Counted from the stretch's first letter, positions 1 through 12,520 are shown. The stretch: DNA of 64,000 nt from Sipunculus nudus (GCA_026874595.1 CM049315.1:38892164-38956163), one strand, 5' to 3'. The notes: generated by a model from the sequence alone, not told the origin. Program-made: numbers and translations.

Positions 1-890
1 CAGGAAATCCTCATTTTTTTTGTGAAAATTGCCTCAAAATGTCCTCATTTATATTTTTTTTATATTTTCATACACTAACATATATAACGTATACTAACAA
101 CAATAATAATATATATATATATGTATATACATATATACAGTTTTTTGTAACTGTTTTCATAGTACCCATACATGCATATTAGCTAAGGCCTATTAAAATG
201 TCTCAGAATTAAAAATTGTCCTTGATTTCAGGCATATGTATAACGTTAAGATATAAGAAAGTGTATACATTTATTCACAAGCATATAATATTGACTCAAC
301 TTTTACCCCCCCCCCCCCCCTCCCCTCCTCACCCAACACGACACACACATTCAATGTACCCCAACCGAACAAGTAGGTGAATTTATATATAGATAGATCC
401 GCCACTTTGAACAGCATAACAACGTTACTTAATATAAAACAGATTAAACTAGGTTATTTATTTTTATTTATTTATTTATTTATTAATATATCTTTATTCA
501 GGGTGGCTTGTTCAGAATATACTGATCTTCCACAAGGCCCTGAAAGTAATTGGAATTTTAAACATGATCAAATAGCATGACAGTAATATACAAGCAAACA
601 TGTATGTGCAGAATATTGTAACTGAATATAACATAAATTATTTCCTGTACTAGTATTATCATTATTAGGAGTTTATTATAGAATATTATTTAGATATTCA
701 TAGGATATTCAGGTTATTAACAATGTTGCTAACATTGTATGAAATAAGTGCAAAGAATAATATAAACCACAAATGCAATGTATGCAAAGTTATGTTAGTG
801 TTAATTCACTTATTGGTATTCGTAAAGCATAAAATATCAAAATGCATGCATAACATGTAAAAGTGGTATAATAGATTTATTGTAATTATG
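1..890. other. AT-rich non-coding sequence
   Basis: I see no gene in this stretch. It holds short (TA)n runs near 107-125 and a C homopolymer near 307-320. Reading the minus strand, an AATAAA hexamer (plus-strand tttatt near 876-881) lies just past the stop of the LINE remnant that follows and may be that element's 3' end signal. Confidence 0.6.
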
Positions 891-1796
891 TCAAGTGTTT
901 AGTGAATATTGCTTAAGATCTTTTTTGAACTTATCTAAATTATCTATCTTACGAAGAGCTTCCGGTAACAAATTCCATAATTTCGGTCCCTGATAAATAA
1001 AAGATTTTCGCATCAATTCAGTTCTAACTGTTGGTACTTTCACTTGACAAGAGTATCTCGTGTTATAAGAGTGTATTTCAGATCGGGTTTCTGATAGATA
1101 ATTAAAATAACAAGGTGCTAGGCCATTAAGGCATTTAAACATGAATATATTAGAGAGGTACAATAATCGTTGATTGATTTTTTGCCATTTTAAGGCTGAT
1201 ATCAATGTTGAACTAGCTGTATTCCTATCATAATTCCCAGAAATTATACGGGCAGCCCTATTCTGGAATTTCTGGAGAACGTTCATATTTGTTTGGCTTT
1301 GATGGCCCCAAATGATTAAACCGTAATCAATATAGGGTTGTATGGTGGTCATATAAATATGAACGAGTTCCTGTGAAGGTAAAACTTTACTCAGACGAGC
1401 GAGAGCGCCTAGTTTAGGTTTTAATTTGGAAGCAAGTTCATTGATATGTGCTCTCCATGTAAGGCAACTGTCAAGTGTTAATCCGAGATATTGAGCCTTA
1501 TCAGTATACCGTAGGACTGTATTATTTAACAAAATAGGTGGATATGATGATGTAATTTTAGATAATTTTTGTATACTTCCAATGACCATTAGGTAGGATT
1601 TTTCTGTATTTATCGTGAGTTTATTCACTCGAAACCATTCAGATATTCTATTAATATCAACTTGAATTTTCTGTGTAACGGACTCAATAGTGGGGCCAGA
1701 CACATATAAGCATGTATCATCAGCAAATAGGCTAATGTTACTAAATTTTGGTATGTAACAAACATCATTAAGATAAATTTGCTTTTTTGCATTTAA
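891..1796 (-). pseudogene. 5'-truncated non-LTR retrotransposon reverse transcriptase
   Basis: An open minus-strand frame of about 270 codons, with in-frame sequence upstream of its first Met, encodes the C-terminal half of a LINE reverse transcriptase. The catalytic box FADDT is read at about 1716-1727, preceded by an IYLND motif. It is followed by the usual palm/thumb signature: KTEKSYLM-like lysine region, YLGLTLDSCLTW, and the C-terminal tail motif GPKLWNLLPEALR. The tail matches the CR1/Jockey/RTE-like RT C terminus found in many marine invertebrates and fish. The fingers domain, endonuclease and first ORF are absent, as expected of an incomplete reverse transcript. The lack of stops over 270 codons suggests a fairly recent copy, but without its 5' part it cannot act alone. 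The exact clade cannot be settled by eye. Confidence 0.85.
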
Positions 1797-1856
1797 AATA
1801 TATTGCCTTGTGCATATCTATATATCGAAGGTGAATTTAAAATACATACATACATA

Positions 1857-1858
<2 letters not shown>

Positions 1859-1922
<64 letters not shown>
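1859..1922. repeat. (TA)n microsatellite
   Basis: About 64 bp of uninterrupted AT dinucleotides lie just upstream of the LINE fragment on its own strand. Short frames through it translate to Ile-Tyr repeats and are not genes. Confidence 0.97.
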
Positions 1923-1930
<8 letters not shown>

Positions 1931-2177
1931 GATTAGATCTGCATGTTACATTCAGTCACCAGTCCTCTCGTTCTGATTCATTCATCTCCAGAAATTCGCT
2001 TCATGTGCACCAGGTGGCGAAACAAGTCGCACAATCCGAGACCAATCTTTGAGTATCATCTTTTACATGCAGCTTGATAAATAATACAAAATAATGAAAG
2101 ACAAATGATTTAAAAAAATGTGTATGTATAAACGGTAGAAATATGAAAAGAAGGACAAGCAGAAAGGGAAAGAATAT

Positions 2178-2188
2178 AAAAAAAAAAA
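2178..2188 (-). terminator. Pol III terminator of the tRNA-Tyr gene
   Basis: Eleven A residues on the plus strand read as a T run on the minus strand. They begin one base past the tRNA 3' end, which is the expected position and composition for RNA polymerase III termination. Confidence 0.85.
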
Positions 2189-2189
2189 T

Positions 2190-2276
2190 TCCCGCGAACC
2201 GGAATCGAACCGGTGACCTAAGGATATCTGTTTATACAGCTACAGTCCTCCGCTCTACCAGCTGAGCTATCACGGG
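2190..2276 (-). tRNA. tRNA-Tyr (GTA anticodon) with a 14-nt intron
   Basis: On the minus strand the 87-nt gene folds as a complete cloverleaf. The 7-bp acceptor is CCCGTGA with TCGCGGG and a discriminator A. The D arm reads GCTCAGCTGGTAGAGC, the anticodon stem GAGGA with TCCTT, and the T arm ACCGG-TTCGATT-CCGGT. The anticodon GTA is at plus-strand 2241-2243. A 14-nt intron (plus 2226-2239) sits one base 3' of the anticodon, the canonical position for eukaryotic tRNA-Tyr introns. The A and B box promoters are intact, and a T run follows immediately. No CCA is encoded, as usual in animals. It looks functional. It decodes Tyr codons after removal of the intron by the tRNA splicing endonuclease. 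Confidence 0.97.
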
Positions 2277-2801
2277 ATATCTGCATTTTGGCCTTTAATT
2301 TATATATAAACTAAATAATAAAAATTATAAATCTTCCAGTTTGTTTAATACTTCAGTCATTTTTTCGCAGCAAATATGCAATTAGCTCAGTCCAAAAACA
2401 CACACACACATCAAGCCCCCCCCCCCCCGAAAAGGGGAGAAGATTAAAGCACAATATTTTCAATGTGGTTATATAAATACCTACCCTGTACACCTTATTT
2501 AAGGAGTTATTTATAAATATGAGAAAGCAGTCTACATTTTACAAAATATCAGACCCACCTACTTTAAGGCGGTCAGCTACATTGGTCCCATGCAAAAACA
2601 TACTGATTGTCGGACAGATGTGATTGGATGATGACATATGTCATGTAAACACTCTAAAAATATCTCCAGCCAATACAAAGATGGCTTTACTCAGGCAGGG
2701 ACATATCTGATATGTCGGCTCATTTCGAAGAGTCAAAACAGTTGCAAACGTAAACTGCAGTGTCAGGGCGTTACTTCCATGAGTAGCTTTCTGGGAAATC
2801 A

Positions 2802-2803
<2 letters not shown>
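2277..2803. other. Non-coding, low-complexity patches
   Basis: No gene seen. It contains a short (CA)n run near 2398-2410 and a C homopolymer near 2417-2428. Confidence 0.6.

Positions 2804-2877
<74 letters not shown>
2804..2877. repeat. (TA)n microsatellite
   Basis: About 74 bp of pure AT dinucleotides. Confidence 0.97.
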
Positions 2878-2882
<5 letters not shown>

Positions 2883-3384
2883 TGGAAGATATATACATGT
2901 ATATGTCCACAGGATTGTTCTTGGCTTTGCCACTATGAGGCTCTGGTGTATAAGCACACGCATAACTACAAGTTGAGAGGTTATTTAATTCTTGTATTTT
3001 CGCTGTCTTGAAGTTCCAATGTTAATATACATTCTTTAACATTTCAGCTGGATATATAAGCAAATCCAAATAAAAATCATGTTTAATAACAAACGAGTAC
3101 TCTTACATTTATGATATCTATATACAAAATGTAAATGAAAATTAAATTATGCTGGATTTTTAGGATCCTTTTATAACAGTTTGTGGACACAAAATTATCT
3201 TGAAGAAGCAGGCCGGTGGTGAAAATAATAAATGATAAATATTTTAACCAATTTAGATATTTTTATATTAATTAAACCAGGAAACGTATATAACGCCGCA
3301 TGAAGAGAGCTATTATGCAGGATCTATATATAGACAGAAGGTCTTGCTGATAAATATAAGTCGATATTAGTGAAATAATACTTA

Positions 3385-3560
3385 TATATATCGCTGTATT
3401 AATATATGTAGATCATCGGAATCATTCATAATGATTGAGTACATTTTAGTAAGATTTAAAGTTTGTTTTATATTAAAAAAAATGACAAGACCCATAAATT
3501 TCCAATATGAATTATCGAAATGGAATGAGAAACTACCATTTTAGCTGCAAAATTCTGAGA
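3385..3560 (+). repeat. Direct repeat, copy 1 of 2 (~175 bp)
   Basis: This segment recurs at about 4797-4975 in the same orientation with perhaps 80 to 85 percent identity by eye. Shared landmarks are TATCGCTGTATTAAT, GTAGATCAT and TTTAAAGTTTGTTTTATAT. Neither copy has the TG...CA ends of an LTR, and I cannot assign a family. Confidence 0.75.
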
Positions 3561-3623
3561 TCAGTAAGCGACACACATTTCAATAACAGGAATCGGTTAA
3601 CATAAGTTCAGCCAGTGGCCGAT

Positions 3624-4796
<1,173 letters not shown>

Positions 4797-4975
4797 TATA
4801 GATATCGCTGTATTAATGTATGTAGATCATAGGAATCATTCACAATGATCGAGTACATGAGAGTAAAATTTAAAGTTTGTTTTATATTTAAAAAAAAATA
4901 CAATAACCCATACATTTCCAATACCAATTGTAGAAATGGGATGAGTAACTAACTTTTTTTAGCTGTGAAACTCTG
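4797..4975 (+). repeat. Direct repeat, copy 2 of 2 (~175 bp)
   Basis: Partner of the segment at 3385-3560, same orientation, differing by scattered substitutions and small indels. The 1.2 kb between the copies is not recognisable. Confidence 0.75.
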
Positions 4976-5278
4976 CGTGTAGGTACCCACAGTCCACGTG
5001 TCTGTTTACTATAATATGCCCCGTGACCGGAGTCCGACAAGGAGCAGCAACACGCGGTGTTTCAGCCAGCAGGAACGTGTTATAATTTTTTTTGTCCAAG
5101 TCAGTCAAGGCATCTCCTGATTGACACGTCTTGTGGCTCCGTGATGCTCACGGCCCCACGCGGTTTATGTTGACACCTGTGAACGCGCCCGGTCCAAAGT
5201 TTTTAACACTCGCTTACAGGACTAAGCAACTGGTTTCAAGGCAATATTTTGGCAGATAAAGATTTATTTTAAAGAAAA

Positions 5279-5293
5279 CAAGCTATTCGTTGT
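5279..5293. repeat. 15-bp target-site duplication, left copy
   Basis: CAAGCTATTCGTTGT here is repeated exactly at 6146-6160 and brackets the LINE insertion. Confidence 0.93.
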
Positions 5294-6145
5294 TTTTTTT
5301 TTTTTTTTTTTTTTTTTTATTGCACTCCACAAAATATACATCAAATGTACATATAACACATTATACCAAAACAGAAACAATACATTATAAGAGTATTTTA
5401 GCCACAACTGCTTTATGGACGATTCTAAGTTCATCAAATGACTGGGATACTAAAACATGTAAAACACTAAACCACCCCTAGCTTATCATTTCATGATTTT
5501 TTAAATACATTGACCATCGTTTTCTAAAAGTTTCTAATTTCTTATTCTTTTCCGGTACTTTGTATTCAATTCTTACATATTCATATAAAAAATTTCTAAA
5601 TCCTTGTATGTTAGGCTTCTGATTATTAATTCTACACTGGTCAATATATCTTTTAGCCTGGATTATAATTACATTATACATATCACTTTCATCAATAGAG
5701 CCATAAAAAAACAACTAACTTCTCTAATCTTAATTCTATTAGCTGGTCAGTACACCAAGTCTTCAAATCCATCCAAAATTTTTTAGTTTGTCTACATTCC
5801 CAAAATAAATGGCTAATTGTTTCTTCCTAACCTTACAAAACGTACAATAATCAAAATCCTGAATTTTCCATTTCATAAGCCAATAATTGTTCACTAATAT
5901 ATTATTGAGAAATTAAAATTGAAATATCTTCGATCTTGTATCATACAGTACTCTGTGAGGAAGTGTATAGATACTAGTGTAATCATCTGGTGTGTTTATT
6001 ATATATTTTGATATCTTTGGCTTGGTGGGTTGTACAGAACATATCTTATTTCTTAATACCTGGTAAATTTTATGTGATTTCAATTTATTCAATGGTACAA
6101 CAGTTTCTTGAATTTTAACATGTAAATTATGTGCTATATAATCTT
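5294..6145 (-). mobile_element. 5'-truncated L1/Tx1-like LINE insertion
   Basis: The element lies on the minus strand. A poly-A tail (plus-strand T run at about 5294-5318) abuts the left target-site duplication, and the 5' end stops at the right duplication. That is the signature of target-primed reverse transcription with premature stop. Only about 850 bp of the 3' end was copied. It encodes the C-terminal part of a LINE ORF2. In order the coding text shows LPHRVLYD, then KIFQF followed by LNNIL-like sequence, then a CTFC...SHLFWEC zinc-finger-like motif typical of the zf-RVT domain, then a basic tail. A stop and at least one frameshift break the frame. Confidence 0.9.
5480..6140 (-). pseudogene. 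LINE ORF2 C-terminal (zf-RVT) remnant
   Basis: Three consecutive blocks in two reading frames make up this remnant. The upstream block (about 5930-6140) ends in KIFQF and then a stop. The middle block carries WKIQDFDYCTFCK (about 5855-5893). A shift to another frame gives EETISHLFWECRQTKKFW (about 5770-5825). A final open block of 78 codons (5478-5714) is rich in Lys, Arg and Tyr. The C-X2-C...H...C arrangement is the zinc-binding motif at the C terminus of L1-like ORF2 proteins. With the RT and endonuclease missing and the frame broken, it cannot be active. Confidence 0.82.
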
Positions 6146-6160
6146 CAAGCTATTCGTTGT
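6146..6160. repeat. 15-bp target-site duplication, right copy
   Basis: Exact repeat of 5279-5293. Joining the flanks across one copy restores the pre-insertion sequence. Confidence 0.93.
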
Positions 6161-6236
6161 GTTAATTCAACATGCGTTTTAGGTGACTGGGCACCTTTAA
6201 TTTCACTGAAGTCATTTGGTTAGTTGTATACAAGCT

Positions 6237-6658
6237 TTACAATGTCCTTTTGCGTCCTACTGGAACAATAATTTTATTTACAGCACTTACTTTAGAACTA
6301 TCCCCTGGTGATGAAAAACTCGGATGACTATCATTGCTTCGCATATCGCTCTTGTTAATACCCTGTAAGGGTATTGTAAGGTCTAGACTCACTCCAATAC
6401 TACCAGGACCACTTGCTTTGGTGTTCTTTGCAAACTCAGGGCGCCCCTACCCGGTAGTAATATTACTTAGCTCACACACATTTGAGCCCTTGATCTGAGC
6501 TGAAAAGTCTGGAGAGGGGCCCGTTCTAAGTTGATTACTTAAATTAGTAAGGGTTTCTAATCTTGAAGTGTCCAGGCGGGGATCACTAACATTTTTTACA
6601 GGTTTTTGACGTCTTAGACTGGTATCTATTCCACCGAGTTCACGCAGTTTGAGTTCTT
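6237..6658 (-). pseudogene. Out-of-frame continuation of the membrane protein
   Basis: Past the TGA at 6640-6642, another minus-strand frame stays open except for one TAG (6447-6449) until TAA at 6237-6239. Its text resembles the end of the preceding frame: GIDTSLRRQKPVKNVSD here against GINSSLRHQMPVNISD in the upstream frame. That points to an internal repeat carried across a single frameshift. Composition (Ser, Asn, Thr, Lys rich) is also alike. Either the gene has decayed, or the assembly has an indel, or there is an unrecognised splice event. It ends about 90 bp before the LINE insertion. Confidence 0.5.
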
Positions 6659-7725
6659 AACTGGCGCTGAAGAACAGAGCTCGAACCTACATCAGAAATA
6701 TTTACTGGCATTTGATGTCTCAGACTGGAGTTTATTCCACTGGATTCGCTTGTATTGAGCGGCGCCGACACGTTCATATGGAGACCGGACTCAGGGGTGA
6801 CACTCACATGTAAGCTCTTTCCCCGGGCTTGACGCTCTGTGCGGAAATCTACTTCATTTGAACCATTTCCTGTTTTTATGATTTTCTGGTTGAATACGAT
6901 TGTTTCAGAGCGCTTAAACTGTGCTTGCCTGTCTCGGCGGAGGAGCTTTTCATGTAGGTTTTTCCATTGAGAAAACTTTCCTGCCCATTGAACTTTGCCA
7001 GATCTGTGCTGGTCATTTTGATTAGTACTATTAGGAGCAGCTGACAAAGTTTTACTTGAATTTCCTTCATAGTTGGTGGGTTTATTCAAATCTTTCACGT
7101 GTGTTTTGTTTTCCTGAAGGTAACTTCGTTCTCTGGGGCGGTTTGGACTGGGATCCTTCTGCAGTCGTGACGTCTGGCGAGAATGGCTTAAACGAGCACT
7201 ATTGCTGTTGCGAGTAACGTTGGGACCCTTCTGCAGTGGCGACCCCTTGCGGGCATTAGTTAAACGAATATTGATGTTGCTGTCACTCTCTTTTATCCCT
7301 GGAGGGTCGTAGCGAGGTGACTGTCGACGACGGAAATTTACTTTCCGTTTATGTATGCGAGCTGGAGGACGGGAATAAATTTCATTCAAGTGACTCTTTT
7401 TAGAAATCTGCTTTGGTATTGAACGGTCCAGAGTGAAACGGGTATTTCTGACTGGTGTTTCTGACAGTCTAACTCTTGCAAATTTAGCATCTTCTCCATG
7501 GTAACCACCGGTTTCAGGCATTTGTATCAGTGTTTGTCCCATCTTTACGGTAAAACTCTTTCCTTCATAGATGACACGCGGACCAGTCTTGTTTTTTCGA
7601 GCAACAGACCCCAGTGTTGTATCACAACACTTCAGGAATTTTACGCTGAACACGGCAAATAATATTCTTATGATTATTAGCGATAAAACGCTGCCATAAA
7701 AGGCTTTGTTGTTCCAGAGAGCCAT
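6640..7725 (-). CDS. Putative type II single-pass membrane protein, family unknown
   Basis: An open frame runs from 7794. I prefer the Met at codon 24 (7725), where the context GTCATGG is strong and the N terminus becomes a short cytosolic tail followed by a signal anchor. From that Met the protein is 361 residues. A hydrophobic stretch (AFYGSVLSLIIIRILFAVFS) spans about residues 8-27. The rest is predicted lumenal: basic, Ser/Asn/Arg rich and low complexity, with repeated LQK(G/D)P segments and several N-X-S/T sequons (for example NKT, NVT, NSS, NTS, NIS). This is the architecture of a Golgi enzyme anchor plus long stem, but no catalytic domain is visible before the stop. I do not recognise the family. 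A related frame continues downstream after a frameshift, so this may be a decaying gene or one exon. Confidence 0.5.
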   Translation of the reverse strand: MALWNNKAFYGSVLSLIIIRILFAVFSVKFLKCCDTTLGSVARKNKTGPRVIYEGKSFTVKMGQTLIQMPETGGYHGEDAKFARVRLSETPVRNTRFTLDRSIPKQISKKSHLNEIYSRPPARIHKRKVNFRRRQSPRYDPPGIKESDSNINIRLTNARKGSPLQKGPNVTRNSNSARLSHSRQTSRLQKDPSPNRPRERSYLQENKTHVKDLNKPTNYEGNSSKTLSAAPNSTNQNDQHRSGKVQWAGKFSQWKNLHEKLLRRDRQAQFKRSETIVFNQKIIKTGNGSNEVDFRTERQARGKSLHVSVTPESGLHMNVSAPLNTSESSGINSSLRHQMPVNISDVGSSSVLQRQLRTQTA

Positions 7726-7794
7726 GACCGTATACCGGCGATCTGATTTTGTCGAATTCAATACTACATGTGTTTCAAAGGATCTTTCATACAC

Positions 7795-8619
7795 GAAGAT
7801 ATTTGTAGATACAAAGTTACCGGGCCAGTTATAACACGCCTGTTACCTGTTTGGACCTGATTGGACAACTATAATGAGTATGTTGTTAATTACTTGTTAC
7901 AAACCGACTAATTAGTGTCCAGCCTTAATGCAAAGGTTTGTATCAAGCAGTTCTTTGTATTTTGGGCATTTGTATATACATGTACTGAGAAATGGTGATA
8001 GGCCAATCCAAAGGAATACCATCAGAAGCCACTATATTATATTATATTATACTATATTATATTATATATTAGCTATAATTCTTACAAGCTATAAACCAAT
8101 CTAATTTTGAAAATCTAAAATATGTCAAGGCACTTCATAAATGAAAATCGTGTTTGTGTAAACGAAACTAAATGTATTATACTTACTTGACCATTTACAG
8201 CCTGTCAGTGTTGGAATTTATTTATTTTCTTTAACATTTCTTTTTTAGTAAAACAAAACTCCCCAGGCGATTCGCGAAAAATAACATGCTCGCAAAAGTT
8301 TGGTCGATTTCGGTTTGGGTGAATTGGAGTTTCTTCTACATTATTCCATGAATTGCGCACAGCGGAATGTGCTGAGCTAGAAAAAGGCTTTGATTTTAAT
8401 CAATCGAATATATCAGGTGTTGGGATATATATATCAATAAATATGAAAAAGAGTTAGTTTATAAGTATTAATTAATAATAAAATCCCATTTGTCTATATA
8501 GCAAGTTGTAAACATAAACATTTCTCCTACAGTTAGTAGCTCATAATATGAGGCTCTTAGTCCTATTTAATCGCACAAAACTTATTATTAAGCGAGAGTT
8601 ATTCCTCTCGGTGGCTGCC

Positions 8620-8621
<2 letters not shown>
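7795..8621. other. Non-coding upstream of the membrane protein frame
   Basis: No gene seen. It contains an ATATT-type short tandem repeat at about 8033-8070. No clear TATA or initiator decides a promoter for the minus-strand frame. Confidence 0.5.

Positions 8622-8711
<90 letters not shown>
8622..8711. repeat. (TA)n microsatellite, ~90 bp
   Basis: One of the longest pure dinucleotide tracts in the window. It directly abuts a dispersed repeat that begins AAAGATACAGTTACCCTCC. Confidence 0.97.
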
Positions 8712-8717
<6 letters not shown>

Positions 8718-8872
8718 CAGTTACCCTCCGCTGTAAAGCGCTCTATGGCCTTCAGACAAGACCAGAGCGATATAACGCTGTAGAAAAACAACCCTGTAAA
8801 TTTACTAAAGACTGTTTCACGGGATGCGACCTGATCCTCAGGTGAATGTTGATAGAATCTGAAGTTCGTCAT
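8712..8872. repeat. Dispersed repeat with GTTACCCTCC...CTATGGCC core
   Basis: The segment AGTTACCCTCCGCTGTAAAG, continuing CGCTCTATGGCC, recurs near 57715-57760 with a few changes, there following the miniature LTR array. Both copies sit beside TA-rich sequence. Family unknown. Confidence 0.6.
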
Positions 8873-8922
8873 AATAGGTAGGAATAATCTGGGGTTATTG
8901 GGTTAGGAACCTATAACTGTAT

Positions 8923-8927
<5 letters not shown>

Positions 8928-8954
<27 letters not shown>
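8928..8954. repeat. (TA)n microsatellite
   Basis: About 27 bp of TA dinucleotides. Confidence 0.95.
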
Positions 8955-8957
<3 letters not shown>

Positions 8958-9297
8958 CGATGCCCATCTGTTCATCAGTAAGTTGCCACTTAACCTGAGC
9001 TGTATAACTCTGACCCCGAGTAGTTCAATGACTCATTTATGGTAACACCTGTGAAAGGTCAGAAATATCATAAATCGATGCACAAACGAGCACAATACAG
9101 TCGCAAATATCATGTTAAGCGCCCAAGGCCAGTCTGCTCTACTCAGGCTGTCTAATGCAGGTGTGACTAATGGATTTTCATTATGTATTCATTTATGCAA
9201 TTGCGTTTTCCTGGTATTTGACACCGGGACTTTATGAGTGTCGCAGCACAGCAATGTAACAGATCATGTTTGTCTGTGGGCCGGAGGGACCCAACTT

Positions 9298-9360
9298 GCC
9301 GCCACCCCCACCCCTCCTCCCACCCCTCCTCCCACCCCTCTCCCCACCCCTCCCCCACAC
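9298..9360 (-). repeat. C-rich short tandem repeat, G-quadruplex-capable on minus strand
   Basis: Repeats of CCACCCCTCCTCC give G-runs of three to four on the minus strand with short loops. The frames through it (Pro-rich on plus, Gly/Trp/Glu on minus) are by-products of the repeat. Confidence 0.8.
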
Positions 9361-12300
9361 CAATTTAACATTTTTTCCCTTATTGTTATATGCCAATACT
9401 TTGATTTTAAGGATGTTAACATTGAATAAACTTGAACTCAATAGTGGTTCCGGGCGGGTTTTTTTTGCACCATAACATCAAATTGCTACAAGTATACTAC
9501 TGGTATACTACTAGACAGAATCTGGTATACACAGTTTAGTTATCCCCTGTTATATAGTTAAGGTATACATATGTAATAATCATTAGCCTCATATAACATG
9601 TTTATCCAGGCATAAAATATATTACATGTTTTCGTTGTGAAATTACTTTGCGTTTATAGTATAATATAAAGTAGAATCATTCCCGTAACAACCCTGTGAT
9701 TGGTCACAATTAACTTTATTACGTTTTAAGTTTCATACATATAAATAGGCATGTGCGGCCAACAGCCATTCGGTCCTCTAACATTGGAAAGTGTATACGG
9801 CCAGCTGGCTGTCAGAGTGCCCTTGAACCCTTCATCGAGGAACACATTTTAAGGCTCTGTGAGGATGCAAATATTCTTGTCATTTCTGACGCCTCATGGT
9901 CTACAGCTACACTGTCAATTAACAGAAACACGGGCCCTTGAAATCTCTTTTAAAACATGTTTATATGGCCCCTGTATAGCCTTATGCTACATATAGTAAT
10001 ATAAAGAAACAAGGTATGAAACAACTGACGGAGGACCTGCTGTATAAACTATCTATTTCTAACCTACCGACGGCGTGGCACGAACTTATCTCTTGCATGC
10101 ACATAAAACTGAAGCAAATGGTTCCGTCTGGCACAAAACTAACTCGCGTTACTGTTCCTGTCCTCATATAATTAGCTGTTTAATCAGGCTGAGCGGGTTG
10201 TGTTTGGCGGTCTCCCTTTTCATGCAAGTCCTCAAGGAACGAGCGGCTAGCGAGCACCATCGTGGGATTGTTTATCATATCCGACCAATGATATAGCCCC
10301 ACCGATCGGTCGACATTCCCACGATCCCTCGACAGAAACCAGTCTAATCGTCAGTTTTGTGTAGTTTTATTTTTCTGTGCAACACCAACCCTGAGCAAGC
10401 ATTTTCCCGTTTAAACTCAGCATATTGGTGAATCCCTCGGCATTTTTGTTGAATTTCTGACCGCATTAATACACGCATGGCAGCCAACTTGTGCGTTATA
10501 CAGGTAATGACTCGTTACCACATAGAGGCGGAGTTTCAGTATGGGTTGCGAGTTCACATGTATTTTCTCGTGTTAATTCATCATTCGTAGCCTAATGTTA
10601 AGATTATAGGCTCTTACCACAATATTAATGCAACATGATGAAAGACCACAGCGATGTATTCCTCCATATTGCTTGTATCCTGACCAAAGTAGGCTTATCA
10701 GCCTAATCATCAGTGCCTACTGAGTCGGGTTTTCACGGCCAGACCTTTAGTTGATAACAGGACATGTACGTGCGTTTGACTCCGTGACACTAGAAATGCG
10801 TAAACAGCTTGTCAAAGAAAACGGCGTGATCGGTGTGTACACAGACTAACGATGCAAACAGAAGTATTACGACCTTTTATAGATACTTTATAGAAAATCA
10901 CCAGTTTATAATTAAGTCAGTTCCGTTAAGTAGGAACATAACAGGAAGCAGAGGGGACGAGTGGGTGGATGTGTGAGAAAATCATCACCTTTGTCCCCTC
11001 TAAATATGTTACAATTAAGTATACAGTTAATTCTAACAAAGTCTATGATTTTATTTATTAACATATTTCATTTCCAATATACAAGTATTATTATTTGAAT
11101 AGGTATATATATGTATGTGTGTGTGTTGGGGGTGGGGGTGGAAATTACACTGACCCTCCCCCTTGCCAAACAGTGGGATGGGATATATAGCCCTTCCTCG
11201 GTGAATTGTAACGAATGTGAACCCCTGTTTCCGAATGCTGAAACCTAATGTAAATAATTTGAATAATATTGTGCTGAAAAATCATATGATAATAGTATAT
11301 TTCACAGTATGTGGCGGAAGTGAAGAAAGTTATGCTATTCCTGGGGAGGGAATTGTCATCTATGTCTTAAGGAGGCGGGCGGGGGTTGGGGGAGGGGGGG
11401 GGGTACTGACGGTTTTTATTTTGAACGTAACCCTCACCCCTCACATTTTCTAAGCAAACATGGCCCTTGGAAGAAAAAGTTTTTTTTTTACTTTCTTCCA
11501 CCCGTGTTTTGCACTGGATCTCGAAAACGGCAAAGTTACAAACTTGGTTTTGAGGGTAACCTATTTTCAGTTTGAGGTTAAGCTATTTTCATTATAAATC
11601 TAAATGAACACTTAATTAAACAACAAAAGATTTCTCCACGCAAACAAACAAAGAGGAGTCACGAAACTAACGAATAATCCATTTTAGTTCGATTTACATC
11701 CAGACGGGGGCGCTTCGTCAGAGACAGTACAGTATATCATATTGCATGAGCATATTAGATAGATCAGCTTTGTACTTGAATGTTGTACAGAAATCAGATC
11801 AGAATATCGTATTCACTAAAGGTAATAAAGCCCAAATGCAATAAATTTGAAATGATTTTGATCCACGTTTTAGGCCATTTATTTCTTCTGCAGGATCACT
11901 TTTGATTTAATATTCATATCAGACACACGCGCATTTAGGCTTGTAATTTTGAAATTTGAAAATAACTGTCTTAAATTGCATTGACCAGATTTTTAAAAGT
12001 TTAAGGAGATCATAACATGAATAACTTATTGTTTCATGTAAGAACTGAGATCCTATATGAAAGCCTGCACTACAAGATTTTTTTTTCAAGAATATGAACC
12101 CAGTACTCTCTGTAAAGACCAGACTGTCTGCTCCCATGTTAACAGCATAAATTCATCAGCGATATCATAAGTGTAGTATCATTTGTATATGCAGTTTTAA
12201 TATTAAAGACACTGAGAACGGAGACAAAGGAAACAATAAGAAATGTTGTATAGACTACAGGTATGCATGGTGGTTTGTATACGTTCTCTGTTACTTCTGT

Positions 12301-12517
12301 ATAACCTGTTATTAAAATGGATTTTACAGTTGTCCCTGGTGTGTAGCAGCATGCTGAACGACAAGAAAATAATTAATGCGTTGTTGATATAATTTTTGCA
12401 TATTCATATATTCTTCTATTATTTACGGTCTCAGTCGTTTAGGGAGTAGCATATTTACATCATACACATGTACCTGAAACAGGTATAATGGAGATGTTCG
12501 TTTGATCTAAGGAGCTA

Positions 12518-12520
<3 letters not shown>
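9361..12520. other. Gene-free interval
   Basis: No domain, RNA gene or long coding frame recognised on either strand. It holds a (GT)n patch near 11117-11130 and a G-rich run near 11376-11402. The short open frames here lack conserved motifs. Confidence 0.5.

Noticed and set aside
1810-2052. Open frame of Ile-Tyr repeats, and similar frames at the other TA tracts
   Set aside because: Produced by reading through dinucleotide repeats, with no conserved sequence outside them.
9238-9475. Proline-rich or Gly/Trp-rich protein
   Set aside because: Compositional artefact of a C-rich tandem repeat, open in several frames at once.
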